DNA from: Streptomyces iconiensis
Lineage (GTDB): Bacteria; Actinomycetota; Actinomycetes; Streptomycetales; Streptomycetaceae
Assembly (NCBI RefSeq): GCF_028657195.3
Contig: NZ_JANCPR020000012.1
Coordinates: 1-64,000 of the forward strand
Direction of reading: 5' to 3'
DNA: 64,000 nt
Shown in pieces: positions 1 through 8,412 of this stretch (position 1 is its first letter; each line of letters opens with the position of its first letter). The notes under the pieces were generated by a model that was given only the letters and a program-made list of their open reading frames with translations, did not search any database and had not been told where the DNA came from. A program made the position numbers and the translations under genes.

Positions 1-50
1 TTGGGGGGCAGCGCCCCTCGACGCCCGGCCGGCGAGGCCAACGGGGGACA

Positions 51-65
51 GGGGGCGAAGCCCCC
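51..65. terminator. Short GC hairpin, possible terminator
   Basis: A 6-bp G/C stem (GGGGGC/GCCCCC) with a GAA loop lies about 95 nt beyond the stop of the amidohydrolase operon. A second G-rich/C-rich inverted repeat sits at about 4-18. There is no T-run, as is common for Streptomyces terminators. It could end the reverse-strand operon or a gene outside the window. Nothing else is visible in 1-159. Confidence 0.35.
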
Positions 66-159
66 ATAGTGAACGGAAACTGGCTTCAAATGACAGGAAC
101 CACAACAGGGGGCACGGGGCGCAGCCAGGAAGCGGTGGGGACCACACGCAGGGTGGGGC

Positions 160-1479
160 TCACCAGACGCGGACTCGCCCGCCTGGGGCGAAGGCAGGGC
201 TGGTGGCGTCAGGAGGTGGCTCAGCCAAGGGCTGGGCCACCTCGGCGACGGTGGGCCCAACCCGCGCCGCGACGGCCGCAAGAGCCGCAAGATCGAAGCC
301 GTACAGGCGCGCCGCGTTGCCCCCCACCATCGCCGCGACCTCACCGGCCGGGACCCCCGAGAACGCCGCGCGCAGTGCCTCACGCGAGTACGGACGCGTC
401 CCCTCGTCGTGGGGGTAGTCGCTCCCCCACATGATCTTCTCCAGGCCGATGCGGCCCCGCAGCGGCACCTCGTGCGGGCGCATGAAGCTGGCTCCCACGT
501 AGCAGTTGGCCTGCCACACCTCGCTGGGGCCGCGTCCCATGGAGGCCGCCAGTCCGGCACCGAACTTGGACTCGGCCGTCGCCGCGCGCGAGGCCGCGGA
601 GACGAGACGGCCGTGGTAGTAGTCGAGCATCTCCAGTACGCCCGGTATCCACCCCGATCCCTGTTCGGTCAGGACGAGTTGGAGGTCCGGGTGGCGGTTG
701 AACGCGCCGCCGAAGACGAGGTGCCACAGCGCCCGGTGCGAGAACCACGTGGTCTCGACCATGAATACCGCCCGAGCCGCCGGCTCTTCGCCCAGGGGCG
801 GCGAGGCGGAGCCGCCATGGTGGTTGACGGGCATGCCCAGTTCGGCGCAGACCGCCCACAGCGGGTCGTACGCCCGCGAGTACAGCTCGGGCACTCCGGA
901 GCCCGGCGGTACTCCGGGGAGCAGGATGCCGCCGTGCAGCCCGTTCTCGCGGGCCCAGCGCACCTCGTCGACCGCGTCCTGGACGTCGTTGAGGAGGATC
1001 TGCGCGATGCCGGCCCGCCGCCCCGGCGCCTGCGCGCAGAAGTCGGCCAGCCACCTGTTGTGCGCACGCAGCCCGGCCCAGCGGCGCTCGTACTCCTCGC
1101 GGGTGGGGATGGGCGCCATGAGGGAGGCGGCGGGGAAGAAGGGCGGAATGGTGTTGGGGAAGAGGACCTCGGCCACGATGCCGTCCGCCTCCAGCTCCGC
1201 GAGGCGCCGCGCGGAGTTCCAGTTGCGGTCAGCGGTGTCGGCGAGCAGGTCCTCGTAGGGGTTCACATAGGTCGCGGCCCAGTCGTCGAACGCGTCGTGG
1301 TGCCGCTTCTCCAAGTAGGGCCTGTAGTCGAGGAGATCGGCGCCGGCGTGGCAGTCGGCCGAGATGACGGTGTAGCGGCCGGCGGTACCGGGGTGTCCCT
1401 CGTCCCCGGTGTGTACGTCGTTCGCGGTGTGTACGTCCTTCATGGCGTGCCCGCCGTTCCTGTGCTGTCCCTCGTTCAT
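160..1479 (-). CDS. Amidohydrolase 2 family metal-dependent hydrolase/decarboxylase
   Basis: A 439-residue protein of the amidohydrolase_2 (PF04909) TIM-barrel family, which includes ACMSD-type decarboxylases and hydrolases using one divalent metal. Visible motifs are the N-terminal metal pair in ADCHAG (Asp42/His44), a central MPVNHHGG histidine strand, and the C-terminal WGSDYPHDEGTRP loop carrying the metal/catalytic aspartate. The ATG start overlaps the stop of the upstream paralog as ATGA, indicating translational coupling; a later ATG at 1443 is the alternative. The first ~30 residues are a His-rich extension made from a repeated DVHT unit that the paralog lacks. It is the last gene of an operon with an acetoacetate-decarboxylase-like protein and an SDR, so it probably acts on a ring- or keto-acid catabolite. 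The substrate cannot be told from sequence. Confidence 0.85.
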   Translation of the reverse strand: MNEGQHRNGGHAMKDVHTANDVHTGDEGHPGTAGRYTVISADCHAGADLLDYRPYLEKRHHDAFDDWAATYVNPYEDLLADTADRNWNSARRLAELEADGIVAEVLFPNTIPPFFPAASLMAPIPTREEYERRWAGLRAHNRWLADFCAQAPGRRAGIAQILLNDVQDAVDEVRWARENGLHGGILLPGVPPGSGVPELYSRAYDPLWAVCAELGMPVNHHGGSASPPLGEEPAARAVFMVETTWFSHRALWHLVFGGAFNRHPDLQLVLTEQGSGWIPGVLEMLDYYHGRLVSAASRAATAESKFGAGLAASMGRGPSEVWQANCYVGASFMRPHEVPLRGRIGLEKIMWGSDYPHDEGTRPYSREALRAAFSGVPAGEVAAMVGGNAARLYGFDLAALAAVAARVGPTVAEVAQPLAEPPPDATSPAFAPGGRVRVW

Positions 1480-2765
1480 GGTGTGTCCGTCCCCAGGACC
1501 GGGAAGTCGCTTCCGGTCAGCCAGTGGCGGCCCGTTTCGCGTGAGCGGCGCCAGGAGTCCTCGACGGGTGCCTGGTCCGCCGGCTGGCCCAGATCGGACG
1601 GTGTGGGCCCGATACGGCGCGCGAGCGGGGCGAGTGCCTCGGTGTCGAAGCCGAAGACCTCGGCGGCCGACTCGCCGAGCATCCTGCGGGTCTCGCCGAC
1701 GGGGATGTCGTGGAAGGTGTTCCGCAGCCATTCGCGGGTCTTGGGCCAGGTGCCCTCGGGGTGCGGGAAGTCGCTGCCCCACAGGATGTTGTCGACGCCG
1801 ATCTCATAGCGCTGCGCGAGTTCGCGGCGCTTGGTGTTGGTCGCGCAGACGAACAGCTGGCGGTCCAGGTATTCGTGCGGAGGGCGCTTCAGTTCGGCGA
1901 AGGGCGAGAGTTTCTTGCCGCCGTGCGCGCCGAGGTAGAGCCTGTCCATGAACCACAGGAGGTTCGGCAGCCACCAGCAGCCGGATTCCGCGATGCCGAA
2001 GCGGAGTCCGGGGTGGCGCTCGAAGACGCCCGACCACAGGAGGAACCACAGGGGGCGCGCAGGCCACCAGGTGACCTCGCTGACGTAGATGCCCAAGTGG
2101 TCACCGTATTCGTGGCGCGGCGCCGCTCCGGAGTGGGTGACCACAGGCATGCCGGTTTCGGCCGCAGCCGCCCAGACGGGGTCGTAACACCGGTCGTGGT
2201 AGGGCGCCTTGTCGACCCACATGGAGGGGATCATCAGCGCGCCGAGCCCGGACTCCTTCGCCCGGTGTATCTCGGCGACGACCTTGCCGACCTCGGCCGT
2301 GACGGGCAACAGCGCGACGCCACAGTGCCGTTCGGGGTGCTGGGAGCAGAAGTCGGCGAGCCACCGGTTGTGCGCCTGGGCGCCCGCCATGCCCAGCTCG
2401 GGGTCCTGGTCGCCGGAGAGGCCGAGGCCCACGCCGAAGGGCGCGGCCGTGCCGCTGTCCACGGCGTCGGCGTCGGGGAAGACGACCTCGCCGGCCACCC
2501 CGTCGCCGTCCAGCTCCTTGACGCGCTGTGCGGCGTCCCAGCCGCCGCGCAGCCCTTCCTCGTTGTCCTCGAACCACTTGCGCGCGAACGTCTCGTTCCT
2601 GATGCCCAGCCGCGTGGACTCGGCGACGCGCGCGTCGCGCTGCCCGAGGAACTCGTCGAACTCGCGGTGGTACGCGCTGTCCAGGTAGGGCCGGTACTCC
2701 TCGGTGGGCAGTCCTGCGTGGCAGTCGGAGGAGATGATCAGGTACGGGTCCTGGGGCTCCTTCAT
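1476..2765 (-). CDS. Amidohydrolase 2 family metal-dependent hydrolase/decarboxylase (tandem paralog)
   Basis: A 429-residue paralog of the next gene downstream. It shows the same landmarks: SSDCHAG near the N-terminus (Asp14/His16), MPVVTHSG in the middle, and WGSDFPHPEGTWP near the C-terminus. The start is ATG at 2765, preceded by a clear GGGAGG ribosome binding site. The family uses a single metal for C-N hydrolysis or non-oxidative decarboxylation. The two paralogs overlap by 4 nt and may form a heteromer or act on successive intermediates, which is inference. A ~90-nt GC-rich spacer with no visible terminator separates it from the SDR upstream, so one transcript from the promoter near 4560 is likely. 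Confidence 0.87.
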   Translation of the reverse strand: MKEPQDPYLIISSDCHAGLPTEEYRPYLDSAYHREFDEFLGQRDARVAESTRLGIRNETFARKWFEDNEEGLRGGWDAAQRVKELDGDGVAGEVVFPDADAVDSGTAAPFGVGLGLSGDQDPELGMAGAQAHNRWLADFCSQHPERHCGVALLPVTAEVGKVVAEIHRAKESGLGALMIPSMWVDKAPYHDRCYDPVWAAAAETGMPVVTHSGAAPRHEYGDHLGIYVSEVTWWPARPLWFLLWSGVFERHPGLRFGIAESGCWWLPNLLWFMDRLYLGAHGGKKLSPFAELKRPPHEYLDRQLFVCATNTKRRELAQRYEIGVDNILWGSDFPHPEGTWPKTREWLRNTFHDIPVGETRRMLGESAAEVFGFDTEALAPLARRIGPTPSDLGQPADQAPVEDSWRRSRETGRHWLTGSDFPVLGTDTP

Positions 2766-2856
2766 GGTGTCCTCCCGTAAGTTGTCAGGCGGTCGGGACG
2801 CTGCGGCCTCCCGGCCGGGCGCACCCCCCGGGCCCCCGGCCGGGCGCAGCGGCCTC

Positions 2857-3741
2857 TCAGTCCAGTACGAAGCTTTCCAAGTAGCCCGGGTTCGCGCGCT
2901 CCAGCATCGACTGGGAGCGGGCCCGGATCTGCGCGTCGCTGTGCTCGCTCTCGGGGAGCATCCAGAAGCGGTCCTCCCTGATGCCGTCCATGACGTGCTC
3001 GGCGACCTCCTCGACGGGCGTGAAGCGCACCTCGTGCCCGGCCTCGCGCATCGCCGTCTCCCACTGGTCGAGCGAGCGGTAGGGCTTCTTGCGCGGCCGG
3101 GTCTTCGCGTACTTCTCCGGCCGGTTCCGGTAGGACTCCCACAGGCCCGTACGGAGCATGTGGGGCCCGGGGAAGAGCACCGAGGCGCCCACGGGCGCGC
3201 CCTCGGCCCGCAGGTGGGCGTAGAGCGACTCGGTCATGGTGACGACCGCCGACTTGGTCACCGCGTACACGGAGGCGGTCGGCAGCGGCGCGATGCCCCC
3301 GTCGCCCGAGGAGGTGTTGACGATGTGTCCTGGCTCGCCCGACTCCAGCATCCGGGGCACGAAGGCGCGGATGCCGTGGAAGACGCCCCACACGTTGACC
3401 GCGAAGGCCCACTTCCAGTCGTTGATCTCGTGCTGCCACATCCGGCCCTCGGCGCCCGAGCCGACGCCCGCGTTGTTGCACAGCACATGGACGGCCCCGA
3501 AGGCTTCCTGTACGGCGTCGGCAAGTTCCTCGACCGATTCGGGCTCGCTGACGTCGGTGACGTGCGCCAGCACCCGCGCGCCGTCCGCGCGGAGTGCGGC
3601 AGCAGCCTTCTCCAGGGGGCCGCTCTCGACGTCGGCGAGCGCGACGTTGAGGCCCTCGGCGGCGAAACGGCGTGCCATGGCCAGTCCGATGCCGCTCGCC
3701 GCTCCCGTGACGACTGCGGTCTGCCCGCCGCGCAGCCGCAT
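2857..3741 (-). CDS. Short-chain dehydrogenase/reductase (SDR)
   Basis: A 294-residue classical SDR, a Rossmann-fold NAD(P)-dependent oxidoreductase. The dinucleotide motif TGAASGIG is at residues 12-19, the NNAG motif follows in the centre, and the catalytic Tyr-x3-Lys is in VYAVTKS. The C-terminus is longer than the ~250-residue family norm, ending in a helical region rich in charged residues. Its ATG overlaps the stop of the acetoacetate-decarboxylase-like gene (TGATG), so the two are translationally coupled. In this operon it probably oxidises an alcohol or reduces a ketone intermediate. The exact substrate is unknown. Confidence 0.88.
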   Translation of the reverse strand: MRLRGGQTAVVTGAASGIGLAMARRFAAEGLNVALADVESGPLEKAAAALRADGARVLAHVTDVSEPESVEELADAVQEAFGAVHVLCNNAGVGSGAEGRMWQHEINDWKWAFAVNVWGVFHGIRAFVPRMLESGEPGHIVNTSSGDGGIAPLPTASVYAVTKSAVVTMTESLYAHLRAEGAPVGASVLFPGPHMLRTGLWESYRNRPEKYAKTRPRKKPYRSLDQWETAMREAGHEVRFTPVEEVAEHVMDGIREDRFWMLPESEHSDAQIRARSQSMLERANPGYLESFVLD

Positions 3742-4541
3742 CAGGCGCTCCCCTCCGGCGGCCCGTCGAGCACCTGCGCCGCGTCGTCGTAGCGCTGGTG
3801 CACGTACGGCAGCATCCCCTGGGCGCTGACGCGTTCGACGACGCGGCCCTTCTGGTCGCTGGTCTTCTCCCCGACGGTGATCTCGACGAGGCGCCGCACG
3901 GGCAGGTCGGCGACGGGGTCGTAGGGCGACTCCTTCAGCACCACGTCGCCTGCGACGGCCTCCAGCTTGCGGACCCGCTCGTGGCGCAGACAGTGCACGA
4001 GTACGGGGTCGACGTCGAAGCCCTCGCCGTCGACGCCGGGCAGGAACTTGAAGTAGAAGTCGAGCTTCCGCACCGGTTCGGGCAGCGGGAGTTCGGCGCC
4101 CACCGTGCCGGTGATCTCCACGAAGTCGATGCCGTGCCGGGCGAGCCGCGCGTGCAGCGCGCCGCCGGGACCGCGCTCGACGGTGACCTCGCCGAGCTTC
4201 TTGGGCTCGCCGAAGACCTCACGCCCGCCGATGAGGGCACGCTCGTGGGTCATCGGCATCACGAGGGGGTACCACCCCTCGGCGCCCGCGTGCCGCGCCG
4301 CCACGGCGACGGAGCCGGCGCCGAGCGGGTACCCGGCGAGGTCGACCTTGCTGATGCTGGCCCGTACGAGGGGTTGTTCCGGTGGTTCGAGCGGCGGCGG
4401 CAGCACCGCGGCCACCACCTCGGGGTCGGTCTCCCAGAGCGCGAGCACCCCCGTCGACCAGATGTCCGGGAGCTTCGCTCCCGCCTGCCTCGCCTTGCGG
4501 ATCTCGCTCTCGTCACGCGGGCCGTACCGTACGCGCGTCAT
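3741..4541 (-). CDS. Acetoacetate decarboxylase family protein
   Basis: About 266 residues from ATG 4541, which follows a GGAAGGGTGG ribosome-binding region. It matches the acetoacetate decarboxylase (ADC, PF06314) family: the GEPKKLGEV stretch carries the lysine that forms the Schiff base in ADC, preceded by a MPMTHERALIGGREVFGE-type strand. Many ADC-like actinobacterial proteins are not true acetoacetate decarboxylases but act as aldolase-dehydratases or decarboxylases of keto acids. It is the first gene of a four-gene reverse-strand operon and lies opposite a TetR gene, with a palindromic operator in the 100-nt gap, so it is probably ligand-inducible. Confidence 0.85.
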   Translation of the reverse strand: MTRVRYGPRDESEIRKARQAGAKLPDIWSTGVLALWETDPEVVAAVLPPPLEPPEQPLVRASISKVDLAGYPLGAGSVAVAARHAGAEGWYPLVMPMTHERALIGGREVFGEPKKLGEVTVERGPGGALHARLARHGIDFVEITGTVGAELPLPEPVRKLDFYFKFLPGVDGEGFDVDPVLVHCLRHERVRKLEAVAGDVVLKESPYDPVADLPVRRLVEITVGEKTSDQKGRVVERVSAQGMLPYVHQRYDDAAQVLDGPPEGSA

Positions 4542-4575
4542 GCCGTACCACCCTTCCTCGGTCACGTCCTGACCC

Positions 4576-4590
4576 TGTAACACTGTTACA
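4576..4590. promoter_or_regulatory. Palindromic TetR operator
   Basis: Perfect 7-bp inverted repeat with one central base (TGTAACA-C-TGTTACA) in the divergent gap between the acetoacetate-decarboxylase-like operon and the TetR gene. GTCACGT at 4561-4567 and ACGTGAC at 4591-4597 are also inverse copies, although not symmetric around the same centre. Position and form suit a TetR dimer repressing both directions. Binding is inferred. Confidence 0.7.
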
Positions 4591-4641
4591 ACGTGACCCG
4601 CGAAGGGTAAAGACATGCGCACGGTCCAGAATGGAGGGATC

Positions 4642-5307
4642 ATGCCGAGCCCTCAGCCATCTCCCGCCTCGCCTTCGCGCCCGCGCCTGTCGCGCGAGAC
4701 GGTGCTCGCGGCAGCCGCTTCCCTGGTCAAGCAGCACGGCCCCCAGGCGCTCACGATGCGCAAGCTCGCGGCCGAACTGGGCACGGCCGTCACGTCGATC
4801 TACTGGCACGTCGGTAATCGCGAGTCATTGCTGGAGGCCCTTGTCGAGCGCACCGTGCGGGAGTTGGGCGACATCCGGCCGCGCGGACGTACGCCGCACG
4901 CCCGCGTCGTCTCGATCGCACGCGCTCTCAGACGCGAACTGCGTGCCCACCCGCACCTGATCGCCATGGTGCACGAACGGGGTCTGACGGAACGGATGTT
5001 CCTCTCCGCGCAACAGGCGCTCGTGCACGAGGTGCACGCGGCAGGGCTGCGAGGCGCACGCGCCGCCGAGGCCGTACGCGCCGTGCAGTTCTCGGTGATC
5101 GGACACGTCCTCGTGGAACGCAACCGCGAGCGCGCCCCCGTACAGCGCCCAGGGGAGCCGGAACTGTGGGGACCCGAGGCCGCCGAAGAAGATCCGGGGC
5201 TCGCGCGTGCGCTGGCCCGCGCACCTGATCCCGAGCGGGTGTTCACCGTCTCGGTGCGCGCACTCGTCGACGGACTGCTCGGATTGCCCGATTCGCCCGC
5301 ACCGTAG
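4642..5307 (+). CDS. TetR family transcriptional regulator
   Basis: A 221-residue one-component regulator. The N-terminal HTH reads RETVLAAAASLVKQHG...TMRKLAAELGTAVTSIYWHVGNRESL, a standard TetR_N helix-turn-helix, followed by a helical ligand/dimer domain (TetR_C). The start at ATG 4642 has an ATGGAGGG ribosome binding site; an upstream in-frame ATG at 4615 lacks one. It is divergent from the catabolic operon and probably represses it and itself through the palindrome at 4576-4590. The inducer is unknown, plausibly a CoA- or ring-acid intermediate of the pathway. Confidence 0.88.
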   Translation: MPSPQPSPASPSRPRLSRETVLAAAASLVKQHGPQALTMRKLAAELGTAVTSIYWHVGNRESLLEALVERTVRELGDIRPRGRTPHARVVSIARALRRELRAHPHLIAMVHERGLTERMFLSAQQALVHEVHAAGLRGARAAEAVRAVQFSVIGHVLVERNRERAPVQRPGEPELWGPEAAEEDPGLARALARAPDPERVFTVSVRALVDGLLGLPDSPAP

Positions 5308-5428
5308 GCCCTTTAGCCCCTTCCTCCGCCTAAGGGACGCTCTCCAGGGGCCCGTGGAGCACCTCTGTCAACCACTGAACCGGGCGTGCCTCCAGCACTG
5401 TCAGTACCGACCCGTATTCTCTGGAACC

Positions 5429-6475
5429 ATGCTCGAAGACCAGACGGCACGCCCTGACGGGATGTCCCCGCACATCCCCGCGCAGCCAGCCGCCGAAGCC
5501 CCCCGGCCCCACACCTGGCCCGAGGGATACCCGGACGGATACGCGGTGGTGGACGTCGAGACCACGGGACTGGCGCGCGACGACCGGATAGTGTCGGCTG
5601 CGGTCTACCGTCTGGACGCGCACGGCGAGGTCGAGGACCACTGGTACACGCCGGTCAACCCGCAGCGCGACCCGGGCCCCACCTGGATCCACGGCCTCAC
5701 CTCCGAGGCCCTCGCCGACGCGCCCCTGTTCCCGGAGATCGCCGACGACTTCGCGGCACGGCTGAGGGGCCGCGTCCTGGTCGCACACAACGCCATCTTC
5801 GACTGGTCGATGATCGCCAGGGAGTACGCACGCGCCCAGCTGGAGGCCCCCGTACGCCAACGCCTGTGCACCATCGCGCTCTCCAAGGAGCTGGCCCTCC
5901 CCCTGCCCAACCACAAGCTGGAGTCCCTGGCAGCGCACTACGGCGTGGTGCAGCAGCAGGCGCACCACGCGCTGGACGACGCACGCGTGCTGGCCGAGGC
6001 GTTCCGGCCGAGCCTGCATCTGGCGGCGAGCCAGGAGGTGCGGCTGCCGCTGCTCGCCTGCCAGCCGCTCAGCGAGTGGTCGGACGCCGTCGTACCGCGC
6101 GGCGGTGGCGGGGCCCCCGGCGGGGGCGGCATGAGCGGCTCGTACGGCAGGTCGTGGCGCCCCTCCCGCAAGCGCCCCGCATGCCCGTATCCGAACCCGG
6201 GGCGGTACGAACCCGAGGGCCGGCTGGTGCAGGGAATGCGCGTGGCGATCTCCGGGGACACCTCTGTCGACCGGGACCTGCTGGAGGACCGCGCCATCGA
6301 GGCCGGACTGCACATCGCCACCAGCGTCTCCCGCCTCACCAGCCTCCTGGTCACCAACGATCCGGACTCCCCCACCTCCAAGGTCGTCAAAGCCCGCTCG
6401 TTCGGCACCCCGGTCATCGACGAGGCCGCCTTCAGCCAGCTGCTCCAGGACGTGGCCCCCGCGCCAGAACGCTGA
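5429..6475 (+). CDS. DEDDh exonuclease with C-terminal BRCT domain (Pol III epsilon-like)
   Basis: A 348-residue protein. Residues ~30-200 are a 3'-5' exonuclease of the DnaQ/RNase T class: VVDVETTGL (catalytic D, E), HNAIFDWSMI (D), and HHALDDARVLAEAF (H, D). A Gly-rich linker leads to a C-terminal BRCT domain (MRVAISGDTS... to SFGTPVIDEAAFSQLL). This exonuclease-BRCT layout is common in actinobacteria and probably serves repair rather than being the replicative proofreader. ATG 5429 is preceded by only a weak GGAA. A CCGTATTCT stretch at 5412-5420 resembles a -10 box, so the mRNA may have a very short leader. SURF1 follows after 25 nt. Confidence 0.88.
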   Translation: MLEDQTARPDGMSPHIPAQPAAEAPRPHTWPEGYPDGYAVVDVETTGLARDDRIVSAAVYRLDAHGEVEDHWYTPVNPQRDPGPTWIHGLTSEALADAPLFPEIADDFAARLRGRVLVAHNAIFDWSMIAREYARAQLEAPVRQRLCTIALSKELALPLPNHKLESLAAHYGVVQQQAHHALDDARVLAEAFRPSLHLAASQEVRLPLLACQPLSEWSDAVVPRGGGGAPGGGGMSGSYGRSWRPSRKRPACPYPNPGRYEPEGRLVQGMRVAISGDTSVDRDLLEDRAIEAGLHIATSVSRLTSLLVTNDPDSPTSKVVKARSFGTPVIDEAAFSQLLQDVAPAPER

Positions 6476-6500
6476 AGGGCTGCGGGTACCGTCAGTAGGC

Positions 6501-7496
6501 GTGTACCGCTTCCTGTTGACCCGGCAGTGGGTGTTCCTCACCCTGCTCGGCGTCGTGCTCATCCCCACGATGATCAAGCTGGGGTTCTGGCAGCTTCACC
6601 GCCACGAGAGCCGGGTCGCACGCAACGAAGAGGTCTCCGCCAGCCTTTCCGCACCCACCGTCCCGGTCACCGAACTGACGGGGAAGGGCCGCGCACCGGG
6701 AGACGACGACAAGTTCCGCTCCGTCACGGCCAGCGGTACCTACGACGAGAAGCACGAGGTCGTCGTGCGGCACCGCACGGCGGCCGACGGCGACACCATC
6801 GGCTACTTCGTCGTCACCCCGCTGATCCAGAAGGACGGCTCAGCGCTCCTGGTCAACCGCGGCTGGATCGAGTCGGACCGCGACCTGACCTCCTTCCCCA
6901 AGGTCCCGGCCGCACCCGAGGGCAAGGTCAAGGTCACCGGCCGGCTCATGCCCGACGAGACGACCGAGGCCAGCGGCATCAAGGACACCAAGGGCCTGCC
7001 TGACAGGCAGGTGATGCTGATCAACAGCAAGCAGCAGGCCAAGGCGCTCGGCCGCCCCGTCTACAGCGGCTTCGTACAGCTCACCAAGACCTCGCCCAAG
7101 CCGCACGGCCGCCAGCCCGAGGCGCTTCCGGAACCCGACCACGACGGCATCGGCCCGCACATGGCCTACGCGGTCCAGTGGTGGCTGTTCACCGGCGCCG
7201 TACCCGTGGGCTGGGTCTTCCTCGTCCGCCGCGAAGTGGCCGAGCGCGCGGCCGACGCGGCGAAGGCCGCAAAGGAAGCGAAGGACGCCCCCACCGAGCC
7301 CCCGGCAGGCACCGATGCCGCCGCCGGCCCGGAAGCCGAATCCGGTGCCGGAGCGGAAGCCGCGAGTCCGGAGACCGCGCCCCCCTCGAAGGCGGCAGCG
7401 GACTCGCAGGCCCCTGCGGACCCGGAGACCTCCGGGGAAGCGTCCGAGGAAGCGGGAGAAACGGCGGGCAGGGCCGCCGAACCCGTCTCCGACTGA
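6501..7496 (+). CDS. SURF1 family cytochrome oxidase assembly protein
   Basis: A 331-residue membrane protein starting at GTG 6501. The SURF1 pattern is clear: an N-terminal membrane helix (about residues 10-27) followed by GFWQLHRHE, a central extracytoplasmic domain with LLVNRGWI, and a second helix near AYAVQWWLFTGAVPVGWVFLVRREV (~215-245). SURF1 proteins help assemble or deliver haem to cytochrome c oxidase. The last ~80 residues are a low-complexity Ala/Glu/Pro tail on the cytoplasmic side, longer than usual for the family. It lies between the exonuclease and an SDR, the order I recall from other Streptomyces. Confidence 0.88.
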   Translation: MYRFLLTRQWVFLTLLGVVLIPTMIKLGFWQLHRHESRVARNEEVSASLSAPTVPVTELTGKGRAPGDDDKFRSVTASGTYDEKHEVVVRHRTAADGDTIGYFVVTPLIQKDGSALLVNRGWIESDRDLTSFPKVPAAPEGKVKVTGRLMPDETTEASGIKDTKGLPDRQVMLINSKQQAKALGRPVYSGFVQLTKTSPKPHGRQPEALPEPDHDGIGPHMAYAVQWWLFTGAVPVGWVFLVRREVAERAADAAKAAKEAKDAPTEPPAGTDAAAGPEAESGAGAEAASPETAPPSKAAADSQAPADPETSGEASEEAGETAGRAAEPVSD

Positions 7497-7529
7497 GACA
7501 CACGCGTGCCACTGCGGCAGACTGCTCCC

Positions 7530-8306
7530 ATGGATCTTGGACTCACAGACCGCGTCTACGTCATCACCGGCGCCACCCGGGGACTCGGCTTCGCCACGGC
7601 GGCCCAACTGCTCGGCGAGGGCGCCAAGGTGGTCATCTCAGGGCGTACGGAGAAGGCGGCCGAGGAAGCCGCCGCACGGCTCGGCGCCGAGACCGGTACC
7701 GAGGGCAAAGCCCTCGGTGTGGCGGCCGACAACGCCGACCAGCAAACCCCCGCCCGCCTCATCGGTGCGGCACGCGACGGCTTCGGCCGCTTCGACGGCA
7801 TCCTCATCAGCGTCGGCGGCCCGCCCGCCGGGGTCTCGGCCGACGCCGTGACCGACGAGCAGTGGCAGTCGGCCTTCGACAGCGTCTTCCTCGGCGCCGT
7901 CCGCCTGGCCAGGGCCGCCTCGGGCGAGCTGGAGCAGGGCGGCACCATCGGGTTCGTACTCTCGGGCTCCGTGCACGAGCCGATCCCCGGACTGACCCTC
8001 TCCAACGGCCTGCGCCCCGGGCTCGCCGGCTTCGCCAAGACCCTCGCCAACGAGCTGGGCCCGCGCGGCATCCGCGTCCTCGGGCTGGCGCCGGGACGGA
8101 TCGCCACCGAGCGGATGCAGTACCTCGACTCCACCTCGGGCGACGCGGACGCCGCACGCGAGCGCAACTCCTCCGCGATCCCGCTGCGCCGCTACGGCAC
8201 CCCGGAGGAGTTCGGCCGCACCGCGGCCTTCGCCCTCTCCCCCGCCGCCTCGTACCTCACCGGCGTGATGCTCCCGGTCGACGGCGGCGCACGCCACGGC
8301 TTCTGA
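7530..8306 (+). CDS. SDR family oxidoreductase lacking canonical Tyr-x3-Lys
   Basis: A 258-residue SDR-fold protein with TGATRGLG as the nucleotide-binding glycine motif near residue 12 and a C-terminal PVDGGARHGF typical of the family. Where classical SDRs carry Tyr-x3-Lys, the aligned helix reads LSNGLRPGLAGFAK, so Asn/Arg stand in and the normal proton relay is missing. It may be an atypical SDR with altered or lost redox chemistry. ATG 7530 is chosen because homologous proteins begin just before the first strand; GTG 7506 is possible, and neither start has a strong ribosome binding site. It follows SURF1 by 33 nt. Confidence 0.82.
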   Translation: MDLGLTDRVYVITGATRGLGFATAAQLLGEGAKVVISGRTEKAAEEAAARLGAETGTEGKALGVAADNADQQTPARLIGAARDGFGRFDGILISVGGPPAGVSADAVTDEQWQSAFDSVFLGAVRLARAASGELEQGGTIGFVLSGSVHEPIPGLTLSNGLRPGLAGFAKTLANELGPRGIRVLGLAPGRIATERMQYLDSTSGDADAARERNSSAIPLRRYGTPEEFGRTAAFALSPAASYLTGVMLPVDGGARHGF

Positions 8307-8412
8307 ACCGTAAGACGGCAGCCGGCAGCCGTACGGCCCCACGCGGGTACGGGCCCCAGCGGGGTACGGGCCCCGCCAGGCACCGTACGGCCTGACAGGC
8401 GCCCAGGCGGCG

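Noticed and set aside
409..1809. Long forward-strand open frame opposite the amidohydrolase genes
   Set aside because: It is antisense to well-supported genes, has no family similarity, and is typical of spurious frames in 70% GC DNA.
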